Shown here piece after piece: positions 16,184 to 22,993 of a stretch of DNA of 24,529 nt. The stretch covers positions 1 through 24,529 of the forward strand of contig CAINUM010000031.1 of assembly GCA_903853785.1 (NCBI GenBank). The letters run 5' to 3'. The stretch's first letter is position 1. Each line of letters opens with the position of its first letter. The translations under genes were made by a program, and so were the position numbers. This DNA comes from Candidatus Magasanikiibacteriota bacterium (lineage in GTDB: Bacteria; Patescibacteriota; Patescibacteriia; Magasanikbacterales; GWA2-37-8). Below the pieces are notes generated by a model. The model was not told where the DNA came from. It searched no databases and saw only the letters and a program-made list of their open reading frames with translations.

Positions 16184-16837
16184 ATGAAGAAGAAAAATAT
16201 GGATATTATATTAATAATTATCGGGGTTGGGTTAGTTGGATGGACTTTGTATAGCTGGCTTCCGGTGCGTAATATTAAAGAACCAAAGTATAAACTTGTG
16301 AAAGAGGCGAGTGGCTATGAGATACGTGAATATGTAACTTATATCGTCGCTGAAACCACTATTAGTGATGCAGCGAACGGAAATGATGCGGCCAGAAAGG
16401 GCTTTCCTATAATCGCTGGTTATATCTTTGGTGGCAACACCAAAAAGGACAAGATTGCTATGACCGTACCGGTGAATACACAAGAGAGTACATCGGAAAA
16501 AATTGCTATGACAGTACCAGTCAATACAGTGGAAGAAGCCGAGAGAGGTGTCTACAAGGTTTCTTTTGTTATGCCGAGCCAGTACACACTTGAGACATTA
16601 CCCGAGCCAGATGATACACGGGTAAAGTTGCGTGAAGTGCCAGCGCACAAGGTGGCGGTGCAAAAGTTTAGCTGGACGACTAGTGAATCAGCATTTAAAA
16701 AACATGGAGCGGAACTTTTGAAAGCACTTACTCGCGATAGTGTGGAGACCGTGGGCGCAATCAATGCGGCTCGATACAATACACCGTGGACAATACCATT
16801 CATGCTTCGCAATGAAGTGCAAATTGATGTAAAATAG
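16184..16837 (+). CDS. SOUL-family heme/tetrapyrrole-binding-like protein, membrane-anchored
   Basis: 217 residues. A hydrophobic helix (about 5-26) precedes a SOUL domain beginning EPKYKLVKEASGYEIREY. Family landmarks are FPIIAGYIFGGN, two copies of KIAMTVPVN, SFVMPSQYTLETLPEP, and a C-terminal AARYNTPWTIPFMLRNEV. SOUL proteins bind heme or porphyrins in some members; here the axial ligand is not obvious. The anchor suggests the domain sits outside the membrane or at its surface. It lies 33 bases after msrA and 7 bases before the TspO-like gene, another family connected with porphyrins. The duplicated KIAMT segment is normal for bacterial and plant members. Confidence 0.88.
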   Translation: MKKKNMDIILIIIGVGLVGWTLYSWLPVRNIKEPKYKLVKEASGYEIREYVTYIVAETTISDAANGNDAARKGFPIIAGYIFGGNTKKDKIAMTVPVNTQESTSEKIAMTVPVNTVEEAERGVYKVSFVMPSQYTLETLPEPDDTRVKLREVPAHKVAVQKFSWTTSESAFKKHGAELLKALTRDSVETVGAINAARYNTPWTIPFMLRNEVQIDVK

Positions 16838-16844
16838 AACATAT

Positions 16845-17609
16845 ATGAAAAACACTTATATAAAAATTCTTGCTGGGGTCGCTTATCTCGCTATGGTGGC
16901 AGTAAATTTTATGGCGAATGCTTTACCGATCAACAATCGCTCCACAGGTGAAATATCCGCTGCCTATCCAAATCTTTTTGCCCCCGCCGGTCCAGCCTTT
17001 GCTATTTGGGGTTTGATCTACCTTTTGCTTGGTGCTTATGTGGTCTACCAGTTTGTAAAGAAGAATCAAAAATCAGAAGACTTTTTTAGAAAAATCAACC
17101 CTCTTTTTATCGCCACTTCGATCGCTAATCTCTCGTGGATATTTGCTTGGCACTATGATTTTATCGGACTTTCGGTACTCATTATGGTGGCACTTCTAAT
17201 TCTTCTTATAAAAATCGCTGACATTATTCGCACCGAACAGTTTACCTCGATCCAAAAACTTTTTATACGGGCTCCTTTTAGCATCTATTTTGGGTGGATT
17301 ACTGTGGCAGCGATCGCTAATATTACGGTTTTTATCGTGAGTACCGGCTGGGGTGGATTTGGTATCGCTGATTTTGTCTGGACGAGTATTATTCTCATGG
17401 TCGGAGCAATGATTGGTATATTGCGGATGCGCAAAGATAAAAATGTTGCCTATGGCATGGTGCTAATCTGGGCGTATTCATGGATCCTTTTTAAACACAT
17501 GTCTGCAAGTGGTTTTGATAGACAATATCCAAGCGTTATAACTACCGTGACTGTGTGTTTGGGTTTGTTTGTTTTCTTTGTTGGAAGATTATTTTATAAA
17601 AATAAATAA
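16845..17609 (+). CDS. TspO/MBR-like tryptophan-rich membrane protein
   Basis: 254 residues with seven or eight hydrophobic segments. The segment NLFAPAGPAFAIWGLIYLLL is the strongest marker and matches the P-x-G-x-F-x-x-I-W-x-x-I-Y pattern of large tryptophan-rich sensory proteins related to TspO. Further Trp residues occur in NLSWIFAWHYDF, YFGWITVAAIANI and STGWGGFGIADFVW. Classical TspO (about 160 residues) binds porphyrins and modulates oxidative stress responses; this larger form is less studied. Spacing of 7 and 5 bases to its neighbours shows it belongs to the same transcript. An alternative reading is a generic multi-pass transporter-like protein. Confidence 0.75.
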   Translation: MKNTYIKILAGVAYLAMVAVNFMANALPINNRSTGEISAAYPNLFAPAGPAFAIWGLIYLLLGAYVVYQFVKKNQKSEDFFRKINPLFIATSIANLSWIFAWHYDFIGLSVLIMVALLILLIKIADIIRTEQFTSIQKLFIRAPFSIYFGWITVAAIANITVFIVSTGWGGFGIADFVWTSIILMVGAMIGILRMRKDKNVAYGMVLIWAYSWILFKHMSASGFDRQYPSVITTVTVCLGLFVFFVGRLFYKNK

Positions 17610-17614
17610 ATACT

Positions 17615-18007
17615 ATGTTTATAAAACTTTACGCAATTGCATTACCAGTATTCTTTGCTATCGACATGGTTTGGATCGGACTAATTGCAAAGGGATTCTA
17701 TCGCGCGCAAATCGGTTCACTCATGAAGAGTGATGTAAATTGGATGGCGGCGATTATTTTTTATCTTCTATTTATTTTTGGACTTGTAACATTTGTTATT
17801 GCTCCAGCAGTCCAGAAAGGATCATGGACACATGCGCTTCTCTTTGGGGCACTATTTGGCCTGGTTAGTTATGCGACTTACGATCTTACCAATTTAGCAG
17901 TCGCCAAAGATTGGCCGCTTTTAATTACACTTGTAGACTTGGCTTGGGGGGCAACATTGGCAGCGCTAGTATCTACAATCACATATTTTATTGCTAATAA
18001 AATATAA
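17615..18007 (+). CDS. DUF2177 family membrane protein
   Basis: 130 residues, four membrane helices. Recognised from the N-terminal ALPVFFAIDMVWIGLIAKGFYR, the central LLFGALFGLVSYATYDLTNLA and the last WPLLITLVDLAWGATLAALVS. These are the conserved blocks of DUF2177. The function is unknown, but from memory the family is recurrently found beside DUF1295 proteins, fatty-acid modification enzymes and photolyases in other bacteria. Here DUF1295 follows after only 2 bases. Conserved Asp residues inside the helices (IDMVW, YDLTN, VDLAW) suggest a binding site in the membrane. Confidence 0.88.
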   Translation: MFIKLYAIALPVFFAIDMVWIGLIAKGFYRAQIGSLMKSDVNWMAAIIFYLLFIFGLVTFVIAPAVQKGSWTHALLFGALFGLVSYATYDLTNLAVAKDWPLLITLVDLAWGATLAALVSTITYFIANKI

Positions 18008-18009
18008 GT

Positions 18010-18777
18010 ATGAATTATTTTCTAACTCTTGGTCTCGTACTTTTTGTTTACATGAGTCTTTGGTTTATATTTTCTTTGATTAAAAAAAGAAATGATGTAG
18101 CTGATGTGGCGTGGGGGTTGGGGTTCGTACTTATGACATGGACATCATTTTTTCTTAATGGTAATTTTGGTGCACGAGGATTGCTGGTTGGTGTATTGGT
18201 AAGTATTTGGGGATTGCGTTTGGCGTGGCATATTCACGCACGCAACCGCGGCAAAACGGAAGACTATCGCTATATGGCTTGGCGTAAAGAATGGGGGAAA
18301 TGGTTTTATCTGCGTTCTTATTTTCAAGTTTATATTTTACAAGGCGTTCTTTTATTTCTGATTTCTTTACCATTATTTATTATCAATAAAAATGTTGGCG
18401 TTGGACTTGGCATACTTGATTTTGTTGGTGTAGCGGTTTGGTTAATTGGATTCTGCTTTGAATCAGTGGGCGATGCACAGTTGGCTAAATTTATTAGTGA
18501 TCCAGCGAATAAAGGAAAGCTTATGAAGTCTGGACTATGGGCATACACTAGACACCCAAACTATTTTGGCGAAGTCACACAATGGTGGGGAATCTGGCTT
18601 ATCGCTCTTTCAGTTAACAGTGGTTTGTTTGGAATTGTCGGACCAATTATCATAACATTTTTGATTCTCAAAGTGTCCGGCGTTCCAATGCTAGAGAAAA
18701 AAATGGCTGAAAATCCTGATTTTGCTGAATACAAAAGACAAACAAGCGTTTTTATACCAATGATTCCAAAAAAATAA
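18010..18777 (+). CDS. DUF1295 protein, steroid 5-alpha-reductase/ICMT-like membrane enzyme
   Basis: 255 residues, about six membrane helices. The family signature is clear: DVADVAWGLGFV, LVSIWGLRLAWHIHARNRGKTEDYRY, WLIGFCFESVGDAQL, and the C-terminal SGLWAYTRHPNYFGEVTQWWG with the invariant RHPNYFGE. This C-terminal motif is shared with the isoprenylcysteine methyltransferase/5-alpha-reductase fold, where it binds the cofactor (SAM or NADPH). A lipid or isoprenoid substrate is likely but unproven. It follows DUF2177 after 2 bases and precedes the pyrimidine-dimer glycosylase after 4 bases. Confidence 0.92.
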   Translation: MNYFLTLGLVLFVYMSLWFIFSLIKKRNDVADVAWGLGFVLMTWTSFFLNGNFGARGLLVGVLVSIWGLRLAWHIHARNRGKTEDYRYMAWRKEWGKWFYLRSYFQVYILQGVLLFLISLPLFIINKNVGVGLGILDFVGVAVWLIGFCFESVGDAQLAKFISDPANKGKLMKSGLWAYTRHPNYFGEVTQWWGIWLIALSVNSGLFGIVGPIIITFLILKVSGVPMLEKKMAENPDFAEYKRQTSVFIPMIPKK

Positions 18778-18781
18778 TTAT

Positions 18782-19123
18782 ATGCGCTTGTGGGACATAC
18801 ATCCGAAACATTTGTGCAGAAAACACTTGCTTGCTGAGCACAGGGAGTTGCACGGACTTTGGAATATTTTAACGAAACATAAAGGCAAGGGCGGGTATTC
18901 TAAACACCCGGAGACTTTGCGTTGGGTAGGAAAACAAAAAGCACTCTATCTACGACACGAAGCGCTAGTAGAAGAATTTTCCCAAAGAGGATATCAGCAT
19001 CACACTCCACTTGAAAAAAAACTTGCCACGGGATCAGGGAGTCAAAATGGATTTATTAATACGATAAGCGAACAAAAAGTTATTCTGAAAAACAAGCCTT
19101 GTGAGTGTCTGCTTCATGTTTAA
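18782..19123 (+). CDS. Pyrimidine dimer DNA glycosylase (T4 endonuclease V-like)
   Basis: 113 residues. The N-terminus MRLWDIHPKHL and the helix KHLLAEHRELHGLW match the T4 endonuclease V family. Aligned without gaps to the T4 block HLMAEYREL, the catalytic Glu corresponds to E22 and the flanking Arg to R21. GGYSKHPETLRW and LYLRHEALVEEFSQRGYQHHTPL are further family blocks. The enzyme excises UV-induced cyclobutane pyrimidine dimers through an N-terminal amine nucleophile and nicks the abasic site. The alignment puts Met1 at the place of T4 Thr2. The C-terminal third (CECLLHV) differs from T4 and is shorter. It starts 4 bases after DUF1295, tying UV repair to the oxidative-stress genes. Confidence 0.82.
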   Translation: MRLWDIHPKHLCRKHLLAEHRELHGLWNILTKHKGKGGYSKHPETLRWVGKQKALYLRHEALVEEFSQRGYQHHTPLEKKLATGSGSQNGFINTISEQKVILKNKPCECLLHV

Positions 19124-19131
19124 AAAAACAA

Positions 19132-19137
19132 TATAAT
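19132..19137 (+). promoter_or_regulatory. Possible -10 element before the ASCH gene
   Basis: A perfect TATAAT lies 5 bases before the ATG at 19143, which would put transcription start at or within the start codon. No recognisable -35 exists at 16-18 bases, and there is no TGn extension, so this may be chance in AT-rich DNA. Confidence 0.3.
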
Positions 19138-19142
19138 AAAAT

Positions 19143-19469
19143 ATGAAAGTATTTGAAACTAATAAACAAGAACCTTATTTCAGCTATATTTTATCTGGTA
19201 AGAAAACCGTTGAAGGCCGTTTAAACAAGGGCAAGTTTTTAGAGATGCAAGTGGGGGATATTTTGAAAGTAAACGGTAGTGCAGAATTTATTATTATTGG
19301 AAAAAATGTTTATACAAGTTTTAAAGAAATGATCGAATCCGAAGGTTTGAAAAATGTCATTCCAGATGCTGTGGATGTGGATGAAGCGGTGAGTGTGTAT
19401 CGACAGTTTTATAGTGTAGAGGATGAATTGAAATATGGGGTGGTGGCGATTGGGATTAAAAAAACATAA
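19143..19469 (+). CDS. ASCH domain protein
   Basis: 108 residues, all one ASCH domain. The motif ILSGKKTVEGRLNKGKF near the start and VGDILKVNG form the first strands; the EMIESEGLKNVIPDAVDVDE helix region and VYRQFYSVEDELKYGVVAIGI finish the fold. ASCH domains have a PUA-like barrel and are expected to bind RNA; some members hydrolyse modified cytidines (YqfB type) or act as RNases. The substrate here is unknown. The gene lies 19 bases after the dimer glycosylase and before a terminator, so it ends that operon unless it has its own start signal. Confidence 0.87.
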   Translation: MKVFETNKQEPYFSYILSGKKTVEGRLNKGKFLEMQVGDILKVNGSAEFIIIGKNVYTSFKEMIESEGLKNVIPDAVDVDEAVSVYRQFYSVEDELKYGVVAIGIKKT

Positions 19470-19473
19470 AATT

Positions 19474-19497
19474 AACCGACCATTGAGTCGGTTTTTT
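19474..19497 (+). terminator. Rho-independent terminator after the ASCH gene
   Basis: AACCGAC (19474-19480) pairs with GTCGGTT (19487-19493) around the loop CATTGA, followed by a T-run to 19497. It closes the 14828-19469 gene run. The next promoter's -35 overlaps the loop and right arm. Confidence 0.85.
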
Positions 19498-19511
19498 ATT
19501 TCTGGTATACT
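19483..19511 (+). promoter_or_regulatory. Promoter of the Cys-rich mini-protein gene
   Basis: TTGAGT (19483-19488), a 17-base spacer, then an extended -10 TGGTATACT (TATACT at 19506-19511). Transcription would begin near 19518, one or two bases before the ATG at 19520, so the mRNA is predicted to be leaderless or nearly so. The -35 lies inside the preceding terminator hairpin. Confidence 0.65.
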
Positions 19512-19519
19512 AAATACAT

Positions 19520-19657
19520 ATGTCCAAATGCGTAAATTGTGGGACACCGCTGGAGCACGAAGAGGATACCTGTTTGTGCAACACTAGCATCTGTCCACAT
19601 TGCTGCGATTGTAACAAAGAATGTGGTTGCAATTGCGAAAAGCAAGAAAAAAAATAA
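19520..19657 (+). CDS. Cys-rich mini-protein, probable metal-binding
   Basis: 45 residues with 11 cysteines (positions 4, 7, 18, 20, 25, 28, 29, 31, 35, 37, 39) and His at 13 and 27. It opens with CVNCGTPLE, a zinc-ribbon-like CxxC knuckle, then CLC, CPHCCDC and CGCNC clusters, and has a short Lys tail. This density is metallothionein-like or fits a two-site zinc ribbon. No signal peptide is present. The gene has a good promoter and the TATG start context common in this window, which argues it is real despite its size. It is flanked by a terminator before and a weak one after, so it is a single-gene unit. I know no named family for it. Confidence 0.72.
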   Translation: MSKCVNCGTPLEHEEDTCLCNTSICPHCCDCNKECGCNCEKQEKK

Positions 19658-19671
19658 ACCCTTCGGTTTTT
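19656..19671 (+). terminator. Weak intrinsic terminator, possibly bidirectional
   Basis: AAACC (19656-19660) pairs with GGTTT (19665-19669) around CTTC, with Ts to 19671. The stem is only 5 bp. The A-run just before it gives the minus strand a T-run too, so the element could act in both directions. It overlaps the stop of the mini-protein gene. In the remaining gap before 19704, TATAAA (19671-19676) is a possible -10 for the helicase gene without a clear -35. Confidence 0.5.
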
Positions 19672-19703
19672 ATAAAGAGTCATAACCAACTCTAATTTTA
19701 GCT

Positions 19704-22646
19704 ATGTCCAATCTTAACGAAAGCCAAAAACAAGCGGTGGAATACCATGACGGTCCGCTTTTGATAATCGCTGGTGCGGGAACGGGCAAGACAACTGTAA
19801 TTACTGAAAAGGTTGCTCATATTGTAAACAACCAACTGGCGAAGGCGCAGGAAATTTTGGCGGTCACTTTTACCGATAAAGCCACCAAAGAAATGGAAGA
19901 TCGCATAACCGATTTATTATCGATCGGTGGTTTTGACGTTTTCGTTACTACTTTTCACGGATTGGCTCAACGCATTTTGGAAAGTCATGCTCTCGATATT
20001 GGTCTACCAAATAATTTTAAGCTATTAAATGAAACCGATGTTTGGTTACTCATTCGCAAAAATTTGGAAAAATTTGATTTGGACTATTATCGACCACTTG
20101 GCAATCCAACCAAATTTATTCACGCGATGATTAAACATTTTCAAAAGTGTAAAGACGAATTATTATCTCCGGAGGATTATGTAAAATATGCAGAAAGTAT
20201 AAAACTAGATATAAATTTTGAACCAAATAAAGCTAAGAAAATAAAAACTACCGCGTTTACGGACGAAGAAAAAGAATTGGAAGTAAAACGAATCAACGAA
20301 TTAGCAGGGGCATACAAGCTATACAATCAACTATTGCTCGAGAGTGATAGTATGGATTTTGCCGACCTAATGTTTTACGCAGTAAAATTATTACGTGAAC
20401 GTCCAAATATTTTAAAATTTTATCACCAGAAATTTAAATATATTTTGGTAGATGAATTTCAAGATACCAATTGGTCTCAATATGAACTGATAAAATTATT
20501 GACCAAAAATGAAGATGTAAAATTGACGGTGGTGGGGGATGACGACCAAAGTATTTATAAATTTCGCGGTGCCTCGATTTCCAATATTTTACAATTTAAA
20601 ACTGATTATCCAAAATCTAAAGAAATTGTGTTGACCGAAAATTATCGTTCGGGACAAAAGATTTTGGATTTAGCGTATAATTTTATTCAGAAAAATAATC
20701 CAGATCGTCTGGAGGACAGATTAAAAATATCCAAAAAATTAATTTGCAAAAAAGATCTGATTGGCGATTTTGATCTGATCTATGGGCAGGATGAAAGTGA
20801 AGAAGCCCATTTGCTCGCCACCAAAATAAAAACACTTAAAGAAAAAGATGGAAATAACTGGTCTGATTTTGCGATTCTATGTCGCGCCAAAAAATGCGCT
20901 CAACAATTCATTCCGTATCTAGAACAAGCTGGGATCCCATATATTTTCCAAGCCACTAGTGGTTTGTTTCGCCAACCGGCAATTTTGGATAGTATGGCCT
21001 TTTTACGTTTGTGTGATAACTACCATGAATCGAGTGCGGTCTATCGCTTGTTAAATACACCTATTTTCGCCCTAGACCACTCTGATATATCAAAGGTGTT
21101 ATTATCTTCTCGCGAACATGGCAGTTCATATTTTGAAGTATTAAAAAATATTGAACAAGATCATTTAAAAATTTCTGAAAATGGTACTGAAAAAGTTAAA
21201 AAGTTATTTACGATAATAGATAAAGGATCACAACTTTGTCAAAATAGTCCAGTCGGAAAAGTGCTTTATCATTTTTGGGAAGCTTCTGGATATTTAAAAT
21301 TATTAAGTGACGATCCGGAAAAATATCAAAATGATATTTTTAATTTACAATCTTTATTTTCCAAGATTGAAGATTTTCAAAAGAGTAATGCCGACACTAC
21401 TGTGCACGCCTGGTTAAATTATTTTGATTTTGTTTTGGAATCTGGTGACGACGGCGAAGATATGCAAATAGATGGCAGCGATGATGCTGTTCAGATTTTA
21501 AGTATTCACAAATCCAAGGGTTTAGAATTTGATTACGTCTTTGTGCCAAACATGGTAGACCAAAGATTTCCAACTATTTCTCGTGGTGGTGATATCGAAT
21601 TGCCAGATGCACTCGTGCGCGAAGGAGCTTTGCCAAGTGGTGACGTTCACCTACAAGAAGAACGACGTCTATTGTACGTAGCAATTACTCGCGCTAAAAA
21701 AGGATTGTATCTCACCGCCGCCAAAGATTATGGTGGTGCCAAAGAAAAGAAACTTTCAAAATTTATTTTGGAATTGGAAGAAACAAACAATACGCCGCTG
21801 AGTCGCGAATCTGTTGTGGTTGGAAAAAATATTGCTTTTAATTCTTCCAAACAAAATGAAAATAAACCTGCATTAATTTTACCAATCCCAAATGAATTTT
21901 CTTTCTCCCAACTTCAGGCCTATGACAAATGTCCTTGGCAATATCGTTTTCAATTTATTTTAAAAATACCTACGTTTGGCAAAGGCGTATTTGTCTTTGG
22001 AAAAACCATGCATAGTACATTGCAAAAGTTTTATGAAAAAGTAAAAGAACTAAATGTAGTTTCAGGATTCGAAGTAAAGGTGCCAACCAAAGATGAACTT
22101 TATGATTTATACCAATCGTCTTGGCAAGACACTTGGTATTATTCGCCACAACAAAAAAAGGAATACAAAGAAATGGGTGAGAAAATTTTGGAAGGCTTTT
22201 ACCAGCAAGGTGAAAAAAATGGTTGGACCGTGCCAATCACTCTGGAGGCAGGATTTAAATTCCGTATCGGTGATCATGTGGTCAAAGGTACAATAGATCG
22301 CATCGATCGCATGGCTGACGGAAAAATCGCAATTATTGATTACAAAACTGGCAAACCAAAAGATAAATTAAAACCAGACGAAAAACGTCAACTTCTTATT
22401 TATCAAATTGCCAACGAAAGTGTAATGGAACTGCGTGAAATGGGTGAAGTGGGGGAATTACGATATTATTTCTTAAACGATAACACTTCTGTCAGCTTCA
22501 AAGGTAGTGACAAAGATATTGAAAAAGAAAAAGAAAAACTTATCGAAACAATTACTGAAATTAAAAAACAAAATTTTACACCAAATCCAGAAAAAGAAAA
22601 TTGTAAGTATTGTGACTTTAAAGATATCTGTGATTTTCGCGTATGA
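19704..22646 (+). CDS. UvrD/PcrA-type helicase fused to a RecB-type Fe-S nuclease
   Basis: 980 residues. The SF1A helicase part has Walker A AGAGTGKT (23-30), VTFTDKATKEM (Ia), DEFQDT (from 250, Walker B), VVGDDDQSIYKFRGA (III), LTENYRSG (IV), QILSIHKSKGLEFDYVFVP (V) and RRLLYVAITRAKKGLYLT (VI). From about 725 a PD-(D/E)XK nuclease domain follows: FSFSQLQAYDKCPWQYRF, GTIDRIDR, and IDYKTG with D879 and K881. C743 together with C967, C970 and C976 (CX2CX5C near the C-terminus) is the four-Cys pattern that holds a 4Fe-4S cluster in AddB/Cas4-type nucleases. Domain order resembles AddA, but the Fe-S cluster resembles AddB, so one chain may do double-strand-break end processing. The DUF721 gene overlaps its stop by 4 bases. 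Confidence 0.93.
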   Translation: MSNLNESQKQAVEYHDGPLLIIAGAGTGKTTVITEKVAHIVNNQLAKAQEILAVTFTDKATKEMEDRITDLLSIGGFDVFVTTFHGLAQRILESHALDIGLPNNFKLLNETDVWLLIRKNLEKFDLDYYRPLGNPTKFIHAMIKHFQKCKDELLSPEDYVKYAESIKLDINFEPNKAKKIKTTAFTDEEKELEVKRINELAGAYKLYNQLLLESDSMDFADLMFYAVKLLRERPNILKFYHQKFKYILVDEFQDTNWSQYELIKLLTKNEDVKLTVVGDDDQSIYKFRGASISNILQFKTDYPKSKEIVLTENYRSGQKILDLAYNFIQKNNPDRLEDRLKISKKLICKKDLIGDFDLIYGQDESEEAHLLATKIKTLKEKDGNNWSDFAILCRAKKCAQQFIPYLEQAGIPYIFQATSGLFRQPAILDSMAFLRLCDNYHESSAVYRLLNTPIFALDHSDISKVLLSSREHGSSYFEVLKNIEQDHLKISENGTEKVKKLFTIIDKGSQLCQNSPVGKVLYHFWEASGYLKLLSDDPEKYQNDIFNLQSLFSKIEDFQKSNADTTVHAWLNYFDFVLESGDDGEDMQIDGSDDAVQILSIHKSKGLEFDYVFVPNMVDQRFPTISRGGDIELPDALVREGALPSGDVHLQEERRLLYVAITRAKKGLYLTAAKDYGGAKEKKLSKFILELEETNNTPLSRESVVVGKNIAFNSSKQNENKPALILPIPNEFSFSQLQAYDKCPWQYRFQFILKIPTFGKGVFVFGKTMHSTLQKFYEKVKELNVVSGFEVKVPTKDELYDLYQSSWQDTWYYSPQQKKEYKEMGEKILEGFYQQGEKNGWTVPITLEAGFKFRIGDHVVKGTIDRIDRMADGKIAIIDYKTGKPKDKLKPDEKRQLLIYQIANESVMELREMGEVGELRYYFLNDNTSVSFKGSDKDIEKEKEKLIETITEIKKQNFTPNPEKENCKYCDFKDICDFRV

Positions 22647-22936
22647 TGAAATCAATGGGTGAAATATTATTATCAAAAGGAAAAAAATCTCCTTTTATGC
22701 AGGGAGTATTAGCGGCGGCAGCCATCGACATGGCCAATATTTTTATTGAAGACTATTGGGGTGAAAATGGAAAAAAATTAGCCAAAGCTATGTATATAAA
22801 GAACGGAAACCTTGTAATTGCCTGCCTAAGTTCAATAATGTCTCAGGAGATCAGAATGAGAGAAGCAGAGTTAATCGCCAAAGTAAACGCCAAATGCGGA
22901 AGTTCGATGGTCAGAAATGTCAGATATTTGTGTTAG
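22643..22936 (+). CDS. DUF721 / DciA-like protein, putative replicative helicase loader
   Basis: 97 residues. After a short variable N-terminus (MGEILLSKGKKSPFMQGVLA), the segment YWGENGKKLAKAMYIKNGNLVIACLSSIMSQEIRMREAELIAKVN corresponds to the DUF721 core (pattern: site of W, then hydrophobic strands, then xxQELRxxExELLxxLN), ending VRNVRYLC. DciA proteins of this family load or assist the replicative helicase DnaB in bacteria lacking DnaC or DnaI. The ATG overlaps the stop of the helicase-nuclease (ATGA), so the two are translationally coupled. Two adjacent ATGs (22643, 22646) compete; the first has T at -1. The match is by pattern on a short protein. Confidence 0.72.
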   Translation: MMKSMGEILLSKGKKSPFMQGVLAAAAIDMANIFIEDYWGENGKKLAKAMYIKNGNLVIACLSSIMSQEIRMREAELIAKVNAKCGSSMVRNVRYLC

Positions 22937-22955
22937 GTTAGCCATAATAAATTAC

Positions 22956-22984
22956 TTGTCAAATCACTTTGTTTGATTTATACT
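22956..22984 (+). promoter_or_regulatory. Promoter of the membrane protein-mreB-mreC unit
   Basis: TTGTCA (22956-22961) and TATACT (22979-22984) are separated by exactly 17 bases. The predicted start near 22991 is about 3 bases before the ATG at 22994. The spacer carries inverted repeats: AAATCA at 22961-22966 with TGATTT at 22974-22979, and TCAAA at 22959-22963 with TTTGA at 22972-22976. These could be an operator. Confidence 0.75.
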
Positions 22985-22993
22985 TAATGCACT

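Noticed and set aside
16452..16530. Tandem repeat of KIAMTVPVN in the SOUL protein as a recent duplication
   Set aside because: Two KIAMT-type segments are normal in this family, so it is not evidence of a new event.
15290..22646. UGA as a sense codon (recoded CPR genetic code)
   Set aside because: TGA ends the PH-like gene (15290-15292) and the helicase gene (22644-22646) exactly where coupled starts occur, so it is a stop here.
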